Source: an uncultured SAR86 cluster bacterium (lineage in GTDB: Bacteria; Pseudomonadota; Gammaproteobacteria; Magnimaribacterales; AG-339-G14). From it: 64,000 bases of DNA. Shown here in pieces: positions 9,979 to 20,469 of this stretch; the first letter of the stretch is position 1; each line of letters opens with the position of its first letter. The translations under genes and the position numbers were made by a program. The notes under the pieces were generated by a model that saw nothing but the letters and a program-made list of their open reading frames with translations, had not been told where the DNA came from and did no database searches. Location: positions 62,001 through 126,000 of the forward strand of contig CACJRI010000001.1 in NCBI GenBank assembly GCA_902595715.1, in the 5' to 3' direction.

Positions 9979-11643
9979 ATTTGGGTAATTAGGTCCGCCC
10001 ATGCCTTCAGGAGTAACCCAAACGATATTCTGACTTGGGTCTTTGATATCGCATGTTTTGCAGTGCACACAATTTTGAGCATTAATTTGAAATTTCTGTT
10101 CACCATCTTTTTCTACAACTTCATAAACTCCTGCTGGGCAATATCTTTGTGCCGGTTCATCATATTCAGGAAGATTTACAGAAATAGGGATGGCAGCATC
10201 TTTTAAAGTTAAATGACATGGCTGATCTTCTTCGTGATTGGTATTGGATAGAAAAACAGATGATAATTTATCAAAACTTACAACGCCGTCAGGTTTTGGA
10301 TAATCTATTTTCTTAGATTCAGAAGCTTTTTTTAAACAAGCGTAATCTGGAGTAGGGTGATTTAAAGTAAATGGGAGTTTACCTCTAAAGATAAATTGGT
10401 CTATCGCGGCTAACGCAACTCCCAATAGACCTTTGAAACCCCATTTCAATCCATTGTGTAAAAAGGGTCCCCAGTTTCTGGCTTTGTGTAATTCTTTGTT
10501 TACCCAAGAACTGGAAAACTTATCCTCATATGAAGTCAAATCTTCGCCGACAGAATTTTTTTGAAGAGCTTCATAAATAGTCTCAGCTGCGATCATTCCT
10601 GACTTCATTGCTGTATGAGTGCCTTTAATTTTTGGAAAATTCAGAGTTCCCGCATTATCTCCGACTAGTAAACCTCCGGGAAAGGACATTTTTGGTCTTG
10701 ATTGATAACCGCCTTTTATCAATGCTCTAGCTCCGTAAGCAACTCTTTTACCTTTTTCAAGGATCTTTTTAATATCTTTATGTTGTTTCCATTGTTGGAA
10801 TTCATCGAAAGGACTCAAATGTGGATTTTCATAATCTAGAGGAACTACATATCCCAAGTAGACTTGATTATTTTCTCCATGATAAAAATAAGATCCTGAA
10901 ATGGTGCCATTACTTGGCCAGCCCATGGTATGCATTACTGTTCCTTCTTTATGGTCATCAGGAGAAATATCCCATATTTCTTTGAAACCTATTCCATAGT
11001 GTTGAGGGTCTCTATTTTCATCTAAATTGTATTTTTTTATTAATTGCTTGCCTAAATGTCCTCTGCAACCTTCAGCGAATACAGTATATTTTCCTCTGAG
11101 CTCCATAGAGGGCTGATAAGATGGTTTTTTCTCTCCATCTTTTGAAATTCCCATCTCGCCAGTCAGGACTCCTTTAACAACATTCTCTTCAAAAATTACC
11201 TCTGCTGCTGTGAAGCCTGGAAAAATTTCAACTCCTAAAGACTCAGCCTGTGATGCTAACCATCTTGTAAAATTAGCCAAACTCATTACGTAATTCCCAT
11301 GATTATTAAATGTTGGAATCAAAAAGCTAGGAAAAGGTATATTTATTGAAGAATTTTCTGAAATCATGAATTTAACAATATCTTTGATTGCAGGTGAATT
11401 TAGAGGAGCTTCCTTTTCTTTCCAATCAGGGATTAATTCGTTTAGAGCAGTGGGTTCGAATACATTTCCTGAAAGAATATGAGCGCCAATTTCAGAACCT
11501 TTTTCGAGAACACATACAGAAATATCTTTTCCTTCAGCACTTGCTAACTGCTTAACTTTAATTGCTGAGGATAGGCCTGAAGGACCTCCGCCTATAATAA
11601 GTACGTCATATTCCATGACATCTCTTTCAACCTGTTCATTCAT
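9973..11643 (-). CDS. Electron transfer flavoprotein-ubiquinone oxidoreductase
   Basis: 556 aa; N-terminal FAD motif VLIIGGGPSGLSSAI; C-terminal 4Fe-4S region CPAGVYEV...NAQNCVHCKTCDIKDPSQNI. Confidence 0.93.
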   Translation of the reverse strand: MNEQVERDVMEYDVLIIGGGPSGLSSAIKVKQLASAEGKDISVCVLEKGSEIGAHILSGNVFEPTALNELIPDWKEKEAPLNSPAIKDIVKFMISENSSINIPFPSFLIPTFNNHGNYVMSLANFTRWLASQAESLGVEIFPGFTAAEVIFEENVVKGVLTGEMGISKDGEKKPSYQPSMELRGKYTVFAEGCRGHLGKQLIKKYNLDENRDPQHYGIGFKEIWDISPDDHKEGTVMHTMGWPSNGTISGSYFYHGENNQVYLGYVVPLDYENPHLSPFDEFQQWKQHKDIKKILEKGKRVAYGARALIKGGYQSRPKMSFPGGLLVGDNAGTLNFPKIKGTHTAMKSGMIAAETIYEALQKNSVGEDLTSYEDKFSSSWVNKELHKARNWGPFLHNGLKWGFKGLLGVALAAIDQFIFRGKLPFTLNHPTPDYACLKKASESKKIDYPKPDGVVSFDKLSSVFLSNTNHEEDQPCHLTLKDAAIPISVNLPEYDEPAQRYCPAGVYEVVEKDGEQKFQINAQNCVHCKTCDIKDPSQNIVWVTPEGMGGPNYPNM

Positions 11644-11706
11644 AATTCATCTCTTTTGGGCTTATTATTAAGTTATAACCCATTTAGTTAGCGATATTTT
11701 AATACT

Positions 11707-11734
11707 TTGATGAAAAGTCATCATCCTATAGAAT
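11707..11734 (+). promoter_or_regulatory. Possible sigma70-like promoter for etfBA
   Basis: TTGATG (11707-11712), 16-nt spacer, TAGAAT (11729-11734) in the divergent ETF-QO/etfB intergenic region; visual match only. Confidence 0.3.
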
Positions 11735-11778
11735 ATATCCTTCTTGAGTTATTCCACTAACCATTATAAGGGTAATAT

Positions 11779-12531
11779 ATGAAAGTTTTAGTTCCAATAA
11801 AAAGAGTTGTAGATTACAACGTAAAAGTTAGGCCAAAGGCTGATGAATCAGGCGTAGACCTCAATAACGTGAAGATGGCCATAAATCCTTTCTGTGAAAT
11901 TGCAGTTGAAGAAGCTGTAAGGCTTAAAGAAGCGGGTTCAGCTACTGAAATCATTGCAGTGACTGTTGGAGCTGAAAATGCTCAAGAACAACTAAGGACA
12001 GCTCTTGCTCTAGGAGCAGATAAAGCAATTTTAGTAGAAACTGATCTAGAAGTTGAGCCACTGGGTATTTCAAAAGTGCTTAAAGCTATTGTCGAGAAAG
12101 AGTCTCCAAATCTTATTATTATGGGTAAGCAAGCCATTGATGGAGATAATAATCAAACTGGGCAAATGTTGGCTGCTTTGATGAATTATCCTCAAGCAAC
12201 TTTTGCTTCAGAGCTTAAAATTGAAGGTGAGAAGGCAGTAGTTACTAGAGAAGTAGATGGCGGTCTGCAAACCATTTCTATCAATTTACCTGCTGTTGTT
12301 ACATCTGATTTAAGACTTAATGAACCAAGGTATGCTTCTTTACCTAACATAATGAAAGCAAAACAAAAACCTTTAGAAGTTATTAAATCTGACGATCTGG
12401 GGGTTGATTTAAATCCAAGGATTTCAACATTAAAAGTTTCTCCTCCTCCAGAAAGAGAGGCAGGTATAATTGTTGAATCTGTAGACCAATTGGTCGAAAA
12501 ATTAAAAAATGAAGCAAAGGTGATTTCATGA
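11779..12531 (+). CDS. etfB: Electron transfer flavoprotein subunit beta
   Basis: 250 aa; [49 protein letters not shown]. Confidence 0.95.
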   Translation: MKVLVPIKRVVDYNVKVRPKADESGVDLNNVKMAINPFCEIAVEEAVRLKEAGSATEIIAVTVGAENAQEQLRTALALGADKAILVETDLEVEPLGISKVLKAIVEKESPNLIIMGKQAIDGDNNQTGQMLAALMNYPQATFASELKIEGEKAVVTREVDGGLQTISINLPAVVTSDLRLNEPRYASLPNIMKAKQKPLEVIKSDDLGVDLNPRISTLKVSPPPEREAGIIVESVDQLVEKLKNEAKVIS

Positions 12532-13457
12532 CAGCATTAGTAATAGCAGAACACGACAATAACGAGCTTAAAGTCTCAACGCAAAATACCGTAAGTGCGG
12601 CCTCGAAACTAGACAGTGATATTCATGTTCTAGTTGCTGGAGCAGAATGTAATGCGGTTGCTGAAGAAGCAGCTACTTGTGAAGGAGTTACGAAAGTTTT
12701 GTATGTAGATTCAAAAGAGTATGAAAATTTTCTTGCTGAAAATATTGCAACCCTAATAAAAAACGTGAGCGATGATTATTCAGCAATATTGGCTCCAGCG
12801 ACAACAAACGGTAAAAATTATATGCCAAGAGTTGCGGCACTTTTGGATGTAGCACAAATTTCAGATATTAGTTCGGTTGAATCAGAAGATACTTTTCAAA
12901 GGCCTATTTACGCAGGAAATTGTATTGCTACTGTTCAATCATCAGATGCAAAAAAAGTAATTACCGTTAGAACTACTGCCTTTGATGCAGCACCAAAAGG
13001 TTCCAATAGTGCCGAAATTCTAAAATTAGAAGAAGTTAATGATGCTGGTATATCAGAATTTATAAAAGAAGAATTAGCTAAATCAGACCGTCCTGAATTA
13101 ACAGCAGCAGAAGTGGTTATTTCTGGTGGCAGAGGTATGCAAAATGGAGATAATTTTTCTCTGCTAGAAGGTATAGCAGATAAATTGGGCGCAGCAATCG
13201 GAGCTTCGAGAGCAGCAGTTGACTCAGGATTTGTCCCCAATGATTATCAAGTAGGTCAAACTGGAAAAATAGTAGCACCGAATTTATATATTGCAGTCGG
13301 TATTTCTGGTGCTATTCAACACTTGGCTGGAATGAAAGACAGTAAAGTTATTGTTGCTATTAATAAAGATGAGGATGCTCCTATTTTTCAAGTTGCCGAC
13401 TATGGATTGGTTGCAGACTTATTTACCGCTTTACCTGAGATGGAGTCAAAAATATAA
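12528..13457 (+). CDS. etfA: Electron transfer flavoprotein subunit alpha
   Basis: 309 aa; [67 protein letters not shown]. Confidence 0.95.
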   Translation: MTALVIAEHDNNELKVSTQNTVSAASKLDSDIHVLVAGAECNAVAEEAATCEGVTKVLYVDSKEYENFLAENIATLIKNVSDDYSAILAPATTNGKNYMPRVAALLDVAQISDISSVESEDTFQRPIYAGNCIATVQSSDAKKVITVRTTAFDAAPKGSNSAEILKLEEVNDAGISEFIKEELAKSDRPELTAAEVVISGGRGMQNGDNFSLLEGIADKLGAAIGASRAAVDSGFVPNDYQVGQTGKIVAPNLYIAVGISGAIQHLAGMKDSKVIVAINKDEDAPIFQVADYGLVADLFTALPEMESKI

Positions 13458-13460
13458 AAT

Positions 13461-14045
13461 ATGTCTGTGGTTTCAATCTCAGATTCTGCAGTAACTTATC
13501 TGCAAGATTTACTTAATAGTCAGGAAGAAGAGACAAACATAAAAATATTTGTTTCAGACCCTGGAACTATGAGAGCTGAAACATGTATTGTTTATTGTAA
13601 GGTTGGCGAAGAAGAAGAAGATGATGTTCTGATGGAAGTTGGCGATCTTTCGGTTTATTTGGAAAACGAAAGCCTCCCTTTTTTAGAAGATTGTAAAGTT
13701 GACTATCACCCTGATAAATTTGGGGGTCAGCTGACAATCAGAGCTCCAAATGCAAAAGTACCCAGCTTAAAAGAAGATAGTTCTTTAGAAGAAAAAATTA
13801 ATTATTATTTATATAGCGAGATCAATCCTTCACTAGCATCCCATGGTGGTGAAGTGAGTCTTGTGGAAGTAATTGATTCAAGCAAAGCTGTTTTGAGATT
13901 TGGCGGTGGCTGTCAAGGCTGCGGCATGGTAGACCTCACACTTAAAAACGGCGTTGAAAAGACTTTAAAAGACAATATTCCTGAATTATCAGAAATCATT
14001 GATTCTACAGATCATTCTTTTAAAGATAATGCTTATTATAAATAA
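13461..14045 (+). CDS. nfuA: Fe-S biogenesis protein NfuA
   Basis: 194 aa; degenerate A-type N-domain plus NifU-like C-domain with GGGCQGCGMVDLTLKNGVE. Confidence 0.9.
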   Translation: MSVVSISDSAVTYLQDLLNSQEEETNIKIFVSDPGTMRAETCIVYCKVGEEEEDDVLMEVGDLSVYLENESLPFLEDCKVDYHPDKFGGQLTIRAPNAKVPSLKEDSSLEEKINYYLYSEINPSLASHGGEVSLVEVIDSSKAVLRFGGGCQGCGMVDLTLKNGVEKTLKDNIPELSEIIDSTDHSFKDNAYYK

Positions 14046-14062
14046 CGTCATAATTTGACGTT
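14044..14062 (+). terminator. Small hairpin, possible terminator after nfuA
   Basis: 7-bp stem AACGTCA-TAATT-TGACGTT followed by TGTTTCCCTT. Confidence 0.35.
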
Positions 14063-14083
14063 TGTTTCCCTTATAATTTAAAA

Positions 14084-15499
14084 ATGTCTTCAACAAATGA
14101 CCTTTACGTTTTCTATGATACGGAAACTACTGGACTTGATATAAATTTCTCTCAAATTATTCAGGTTGGATGCGTCCTAACAGATGGAGATTTCAATATA
14201 CTTGAAGACCTGAATTTAAGTTCAAAAGTTCTCCCATGGATTGTTCCTTCCCCAGACGCTTTCTTGGTTCATAGACAGGCTGATTGTCTTGAATCAGGAC
14301 TTTCTCATTTTGAGATGATGAAATCATTGAGAGATAAATGGTTATCATGGGGAAAAGATAATAATCTGATATTTGTCTCATACAACGGCCATCGATTTGA
14401 TGAAGAACTTGTTAGAAGACAGTTTTACTGGAATCTTTTTGATCCATATATAACTAATACAAATGGTAATCGAAGACTTGATCTCATGAGTCTATTTCAG
14501 ATAATTGGAAATTTTTATGATTCAAAAATAAAAGTCCCGCAAGATGAAGATGAAAGCATCAGCTTAAAATTAACTGACTTAGCTAAAGAAAATGATATAT
14601 CTGTAGAAAATGCACACGATGCTATTGTTGATTGCATGCTCATGGTTAATTTGATGAAAAAAATTAAAGCGCATGCACCAGAGGCATTAAATGCAGCTGT
14701 TAAAGGGTCCTCAAAAAATGGAAATATTGAGTTAACTAGATCCAGTCCGTTCTCTGTTTTAGGGGAAATCTATCGCAAGAAAAAATACATATATCCTGTC
14801 ATTTCTTGCGGTCAAAATCCCAATCAAACTAACCAAGTGGCAATGCTGGATTTATATTTTGATCCAAAAAAAATGTTTGATATGACTGATTATGAATTAT
14901 CAGAACAATTTGGAGCTGGGGGAGGGCTTAAAACAATTTCAATTAATAAAAGCGTACCGTTGATGCCGGTAGATAAAATTACAAATATAGAAAATTTCCT
15001 TGACTCTCCTCTTAAACTATTAGCATCAAGAGCTCAGCAGGTAATGGAAAATACGGACTTTCAGAATAGAATTTCTGAACTATTATCAATCAACCAAAGA
15101 GAATATCCTCCCAATAAATACTTAGAACAAAAGGTATATGAGAGATTCCCTTCAAATAGCGACAAACTTTGGATGGAAAGATTTGAGATATCAACATGGG
15201 CTGAGAAGGCAAAACTCTTAAATGGATTTGAAGACGAAAGATATAGAGAGCTTTCTCAAAGACTCATTAGCTATTTGAAACCTGAATTCTCTTCCAATAA
15301 AGAACAAGATAGCTATCATGAATTTCTAAAAGAGAGACTTTTGACAAATGGGCCCTGGAAAATGACATTGGAAAAAGCAATCTCGAGGACTAACTCATTA
15401 AAAATTGAGGCAGAAGAAAATAAAGATCAAGAAAAATTAAAAATTATTAATTCTTTGTTAAATCATTATCAGGAGAAAAAAGCTCTTTCTGAGCTTTAG
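14084..15499 (+). CDS. sbcB: Exodeoxyribonuclease I
   Basis: 471 aa; DEDDh exonuclease motifs FYDTETTGLD, YNGHRFDEELVRRQFYWN, NAHDAIVDCMLM. Confidence 0.9.
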   Translation: MSSTNDLYVFYDTETTGLDINFSQIIQVGCVLTDGDFNILEDLNLSSKVLPWIVPSPDAFLVHRQADCLESGLSHFEMMKSLRDKWLSWGKDNNLIFVSYNGHRFDEELVRRQFYWNLFDPYITNTNGNRRLDLMSLFQIIGNFYDSKIKVPQDEDESISLKLTDLAKENDISVENAHDAIVDCMLMVNLMKKIKAHAPEALNAAVKGSSKNGNIELTRSSPFSVLGEIYRKKKYIYPVISCGQNPNQTNQVAMLDLYFDPKKMFDMTDYELSEQFGAGGGLKTISINKSVPLMPVDKITNIENFLDSPLKLLASRAQQVMENTDFQNRISELLSINQREYPPNKYLEQKVYERFPSNSDKLWMERFEISTWAEKAKLLNGFEDERYRELSQRLISYLKPEFSSNKEQDSYHEFLKERLLTNGPWKMTLEKAISRTNSLKIEAEENKDQEKLKIINSLLNHYQEKKALSEL

Positions 15500-16280
15500 T
15501 AAGTTTTACAAGCATCCCGAATTTTGGGTGGTCTACATAATGAAGTTCTCCACTTCGAAATTTTTTTGAATGTTTGACCTCAAAAAGAACTTTTTGATTT
15601 TTTTCTTTAAATATATCAATTTCTTTTTCTTCATTAAAAATATTTTTCCCAACTATAAATTTCTCATCTTGGGAAAATAATGGATCTAATTCAGAAAGAT
15701 ATAATTTTGAATTAAAGTGTAAGAAACGTTCCCTGTAGAGCTGAAAAAAACCAAATATTCTAGTACCCTTAAAAAAGTCACTATCGATAAAAACAAGCTC
15801 GGCTTCATCTTTATTTTTAATATACTGAAACCATGATTTTGTAGCGATAACTCTAAAGTCTCTACTTCTTGCAATTTTAGAAGCCTCAGCTGATAAAGAA
15901 AAATCTCTAGCAGAATCGATTTCAAATAAAGATTTTTTTATTCCTAAATAAGGGATATCTTCAATATTTGTGAAGATTTCATCTTCAGACGTAATCAGGT
16001 CTGAGTCTTCTTCAATTTTTATTGACATAAATAAATCTTGAAATTTGTACTCAAGATCAAAGGGCAAAGGTTTAATCTCTAGTTCAGGGTAAGGAAACTC
16101 GGCAAGTAAAGTAATATTCTCCGGGATATCGAGCTCAGGTGAGAGAAATTTTTCACTAGTTTCAAATTCTGGAAGGTATTTGATTAAAATCAAGTCGACC
16201 AAATAAAGCTGCTCTTCGGAAATTAAATTTATTGAAAAAAGCGTTAGTAAAAAAGATATTTTAAATTTCATTCTTATCAA
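15447..16280 (-). CDS. CsiV-like exported protein (peptidoglycan-binding CsiV family candidate)
   Basis: 277 aa with signal peptide; located directly downstream of mfd as CsiV is in other gammaproteobacteria; C-terminal RSGELHYVDHPKFGMLVKLT. Overlaps the sbcB 3' end. Confidence 0.6.
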   Translation of the reverse strand: MIRMKFKISFLLTLFSINLISEEQLYLVDLILIKYLPEFETSEKFLSPELDIPENITLLAEFPYPELEIKPLPFDLEYKFQDLFMSIKIEEDSDLITSEDEIFTNIEDIPYLGIKKSLFEIDSARDFSLSAEASKIARSRDFRVIATKSWFQYIKNKDEAELVFIDSDFFKGTRIFGFFQLYRERFLHFNSKLYLSELDPLFSQDEKFIVGKNIFNEEKEIDIFKEKNQKVLFEVKHSKKFRSGELHYVDHPKFGMLVKLTKAQKELFSPDNDLTKN

Positions 16281-19194
16281 GAAAACTTTCTAACTTAGAC
16301 ATTATAAAGGTAAGGCGATCACTTTTAATATCTCTGGCATTAACTTTAATTTCTCTTATTTCTGAAGTCGGAGGAATGAGTCTTGAATTATCTGCTAACT
16401 TTAAGGAAAAATTTCCATCCCGATACTTGATACTTAGTATATTTAGTTTCCTCGCAATATTCTTTAGCTTTGATAATTCATATAGATTAATGATTTCTGG
16501 AGTTAAATCGCCAAAACGATCAATAAAATCCCTTTTATTTTGATCTAAATTTTTATTTTCTTTTATGGAGGATATTTCTTTATAAATACTCAGTCTTAAT
16601 TCTGCTTGAGGAATTATTTCTTCTGGTATGAACCCATAGATACCGATATCAATATCTATATCTGATTGGTTAATTATTTTTTCACCTTTTAAAATTTTAA
16701 TTGCGCTTTCAATCATTTTTGAAAATAGTGTTAATCCTACAACATCTATTGGTCCGCTTTGCTTTTCTCCTAACAACTCTCCAGCCCCTCTAATTTCTAA
16801 ATCTCTCATTGCTAAACTAAATCCAGATAAAAGTGATTCGTTCTCTTGAAGAGCTTCAATTCTCTCAGACGCCTTATTTTTTAATTCTTTAGCTTCATTT
16901 AGGAAAAAATAGGCATAAGCTTCTCTTTGCGATCTTCCGACTCTGCCTCTTATTTGGTGAAGTTGAGACAACCCATAATTTTCTGAATCTTCTACAATTA
17001 GAGTATTTGCGTTTTCTATATCAATCCCGCTTTCAATAATGGTTGTACAAACAAGCAAATCAATTTCTTTCCTTACAAAACTTTGCATGACTCTGCTTAA
17101 CTCCTTTGGTCTAAGCTGTCCATGAGCAAAAGCAATTGATTTGTCTGGAAATCTTTCTGAAATTTCTTTTTTTTTCTCTTCGAGCATGCTTACGTTATTT
17201 AAGAGATAAAAAACTTGGCCGTCTCTATAAAATTCTCTTTGAATGGCTTCAAAGACAAGGCTTTTCGAATATCTCGAAACTATTGTTTTAACACTTTTCC
17301 GTCCTGATGGGGGAGTAGTGATTAAAGAGATATCTCTCACTTTAGATAAAGATAGGTTTAACGTCCTTGGAATTGGAGTTGCTGAAAGAGAAATGACATT
17401 AATGCCAGTTTTTAAAGATCTTATTTGTTCTTTTTGCCTAACGCCAAATTTATGCTCTTCATCGATAATAAGGAGATTTAAATTATTAAAAGAAATCTCT
17501 TTATTGAATAGGGCATGAGTCCCAATAATAATTGTGTAATAGTTTTCTTTAATTTTTTTATATATTTCTACTTTTTCTCCTTTTGTTTGTTCTCTAGTTA
17601 GAAGACAAACTCTTTGAGGAAATTCACTAAATCTATCTTTGAATACCTCATAATGCTGTTTAGCTAACACGGTAGTTGGCGCAAGAATACAAACTTGATA
17701 ATTATTTTGAGCCACTATGAAAGAGGCTCTCAAGGCTACCTCTGTTTTACCAAATCCTACCTCACCACAAATTAATCTGTCTTGGGGCTTATCTGAAAGT
17801 AAATCATTAATGACTTCTTTAATGACTCTTTCTTGGTCTGGAGTTTCTGTAAACTTAAAAGTGTTACAAAACCGCTCATATTCAATTGTATTCAGGGAAA
17901 CTTTTTGTGACTTTTTTAAATTTCTTTTGGCTTCAGCTTCCAAAATTTCTGAAGCTATATCAAAAGCTTTAAGTTTAGATTTTTGTGATTTTTCACTCCA
18001 TTTCTTTTTGCTCAAAGAATCTAATGGAATATCTTTTACGCCAATGTAGGGAGTAATTTGAGATATTGAATTTACCGGAACGTAAAGTAATTCTTTGTTT
18101 TGATACTCTATTAAAAAGCATTCTGTATTGTTTAGATTTTTTAAACCCAAAAATTTTCCAATTCCATGATTTGCATGAACAACGAGCTCATCTTTTTTAA
18201 AATTCAATAACGAATCAAAATCTCTATCTAATTGTTCTGAACTAGAAGAGAAGTCTTTAGAAGCAAAATCTATCAGTTTATTTAGAGAACTTTTTGGTAA
18301 GTCTATTTTTTTAGACTTGGAAATTAATTTATTAATTTCATCCAGCGAATTAAAGATTTCTGCTGGTTTCAAGATTGGTCTATTGATGTCGCCTAAAAAT
18401 TCTTCATATCTGTTATTTATCAAATCCCAGTAATTTTTAGATTCTGATTTAACATCTCCAATAATAAAAATATTAAAGTCATTCAGATAGTCACCTAAAG
18501 AAGTTTTTTCATCATAGAAAAGAGATGAATAGAATTCTATACCTGCTATAAATTTTCCTTTACTGACATTATCAAAAACCTCGCCATCATCCTTAAACCT
18601 TAGACGCCAATTTTTTTTAAATACCTTTATAGAATTTTCATTTAAAACAAAACCTCGCGAAGGTCTAACAATAAATGAATTTATTTTTCTTAAGGTTTTT
18701 TGTGTATCAGTATCAAAAATAGAAAGACTTGAAATTAAATCGTCGTCTAAATCTATCCTGACAGGATATTTACTATTGGATGGAAATATATCTATTACAG
18801 AGCCTCTCACGGCATAACTGGAGGGTTTAATAACTAAATCTGCGGATTCATATCCATTTTCTACTAAATTTGAAATTAGCTCGTTTCTATCAATTTTTTG
18901 ATTTTCTTTGAACTCAAAATAGAGAGTATTGATGCTAGCTTTATCAAAAAATGGTTGAAAAAGAGCAGGTACTGTAGTGAAAGCTGTAATTGAATTTTTT
19001 TTTAATAAATCCCTCATGGCTATCAACCTTCTTGAAGAAACCTCAGCATGTGGGGAAAAATTATCATAGGGTAATACCTCTAAATCAGGTATTAAAACTT
19101 TTTCATTATTAGTGGAGTTAGACCAAGTTCTTTTCAGAAGCTCTGAATTACTGCAAATTACCAAGTTCTTTTGATAACCAAATGTTATTTCCAT
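16261..19194 (-). CDS. mfd: Transcription-repair coupling factor Mfd (shortened form)
   Basis: 977 aa; LPYDNFSPHAEVSSRRL, LVVHANHGIGKFLGL, CGEVGFGKTEVALRA, LLIIDEEHKFGVRQKE, HQIRGRVGRSQREAYAYF. Confidence 0.93.
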   Translation of the reverse strand: MEITFGYQKNLVICSNSELLKRTWSNSTNNEKVLIPDLEVLPYDNFSPHAEVSSRRLIAMRDLLKKNSITAFTTVPALFQPFFDKASINTLYFEFKENQKIDRNELISNLVENGYESADLVIKPSSYAVRGSVIDIFPSNSKYPVRIDLDDDLISSLSIFDTDTQKTLRKINSFIVRPSRGFVLNENSIKVFKKNWRLRFKDDGEVFDNVSKGKFIAGIEFYSSLFYDEKTSLGDYLNDFNIFIIGDVKSESKNYWDLINNRYEEFLGDINRPILKPAEIFNSLDEINKLISKSKKIDLPKSSLNKLIDFASKDFSSSSEQLDRDFDSLLNFKKDELVVHANHGIGKFLGLKNLNNTECFLIEYQNKELLYVPVNSISQITPYIGVKDIPLDSLSKKKWSEKSQKSKLKAFDIASEILEAEAKRNLKKSQKVSLNTIEYERFCNTFKFTETPDQERVIKEVINDLLSDKPQDRLICGEVGFGKTEVALRASFIVAQNNYQVCILAPTTVLAKQHYEVFKDRFSEFPQRVCLLTREQTKGEKVEIYKKIKENYYTIIIGTHALFNKEISFNNLNLLIIDEEHKFGVRQKEQIRSLKTGINVISLSATPIPRTLNLSLSKVRDISLITTPPSGRKSVKTIVSRYSKSLVFEAIQREFYRDGQVFYLLNNVSMLEEKKKEISERFPDKSIAFAHGQLRPKELSRVMQSFVRKEIDLLVCTTIIESGIDIENANTLIVEDSENYGLSQLHQIRGRVGRSQREAYAYFFLNEAKELKNKASERIEALQENESLLSGFSLAMRDLEIRGAGELLGEKQSGPIDVVGLTLFSKMIESAIKILKGEKIINQSDIDIDIGIYGFIPEEIIPQAELRLSIYKEISSIKENKNLDQNKRDFIDRFGDLTPEIINLYELSKLKNIARKLNILSIKYRDGNFSLKLADNSRLIPPTSEIREIKVNARDIKSDRLTFIMSKLESFLDKNEI

Positions 19195-19232
19195 AATGAT
19201 TTTTACTACGTATTAACAGATAAATGTTTGTG

Positions 19233-19238
19233 TATAAT
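19233..19238 (+). promoter_or_regulatory. Candidate -10 box upstream of the acyl-CoA dehydrogenase pair
   Basis: Perfect TATAAT 38 nt before the ATG; no good -35 at 16-18 nt. Confidence 0.35.
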
Positions 19239-19275
19239 ACTGACTTCTAAGAATAAGACTATAAAGAGGTTTTAA

Positions 19276-20469
19276 ATGAATTTATCTTTTTCAGAAGAAG
19301 ATCTTAAATTTCAAGATGAAGTGAGATCATTTATTGCAGAGAATTATCCTGCTGATATTAAAAATAAAATGGATAATGGGATTCCTGTTTCTAAAGAAGA
19401 CATCCAAACTTGGCAAAGAATCCTTAGTAAAAAGGGTTGGTTTGCAGTTAATTGGCCTGAAGAATATGGTGGAACTGGTTGGTCTATTACACAAAAACAT
19501 ATTTTTCAAAATGAATTAGCTGATGCTAATACTCCAACTCTTGTTCCTTTTGGAGTTAGTATGTGTGGTCCTGTGGTTTATACCTTTGGAACTCAAGAAC
19601 AAAAAGATAGATTTCTTCCTGGGATAATCAATAATGATGTCTGGTGGTGCCAAGGCTATTCAGAGCCTGGATCTGGATCAGATTTAGCATCGCTAAAGAC
19701 TAAAGCGGTAAAAGATGGTGATCACTATATTGTAAATGGAACGAAAACTTGGACAACCATGGCGCAACATGCAGATTGGATTTTCTGTTTAGTTAGAACG
19801 GAAACAACTGATATTAAACAGCAAGGAATAAGTTTTCTTTTGATCGATATGAAAACTCCAGGAGTTGAGGTTAAGCCCATCATTACTATCGATGGATCTC
19901 ATGAGGTAAACATGGTCTACCTAGATAACGTCAAAGTTCCTGTCGAAAATCTAATTGGTGAAGAAGGTGCTGGTTGGAATATTGCAAAATTTCTTTTAGC
20001 TCATGAGAGAACAGGTATCGGTGGTATTCCGGCTCTCAAAAGAGAGATTCGAAGACTTAGAGAAATTACTTCCGAACTTCCTTTAGGTGAAGGTTTCTTA
20101 AAAGATGATGAATTATTTATGGACAAGCTTAATAAGCTTGAGATTGATTTATTGGCTGCAGAATACAGCGAATTAAGAACTTTGGCAGCAATGTCGAAAG
20201 GAGGTCATCCTGGCCCAGAATCATCCATACTAAAAATTAAAGGTACCGATTTACAGCAAGGTCTTTCTGACTTGTTTGTTGAGGCTCTTGGATACTATGC
20301 TCATCCTTTTATGTCAGAAGATGATTTAATTTCTAATGAAGGGAGAATAGGTCCGGATTTTGCAGCCAATGTTATGCCGCATTACTTGAACTATAGAAAA
20401 GTGTCTATCTATGGAGGGAGTAATGAAATACAAAGGAATGTAATTGCTAAAGCTGTTTTGGGTATTTAA
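19276..20469 (+). CDS. Acyl-CoA dehydrogenase family protein
   Basis: 397 aa; WCQGYSEPGSGSDLASLKT, NGTKTWTTMAQHADWIFCLVRT, IYGGSNEIQRNVIAKAVLG. Confidence 0.93.
   Translation: MNLSFSEEDLKFQDEVRSFIAENYPADIKNKMDNGIPVSKEDIQTWQRILSKKGWFAVNWPEEYGGTGWSITQKHIFQNELADANTPTLVPFGVSMCGPVVYTFGTQEQKDRFLPGIINNDVWWCQGYSEPGSGSDLASLKTKAVKDGDHYIVNGTKTWTTMAQHADWIFCLVRTETTDIKQQGISFLLIDMKTPGVEVKPIITIDGSHEVNMVYLDNVKVPVENLIGEEGAGWNIAKFLLAHERTGIGGIPALKREIRRLREITSELPLGEGFLKDDELFMDKLNKLEIDLLAAEYSELRTLAAMSKGGHPGPESSILKIKGTDLQQGLSDLFVEALGYYAHPFMSEDDLISNEGRIGPDFAANVMPHYLNYRKVSIYGGSNEIQRNVIAKAVLGI

Noticed and set aside
17717-18049. 110-aa plus-strand ORF inside mfd
   Set aside because: Shadow ORF opposite the conserved Mfd helicase region.
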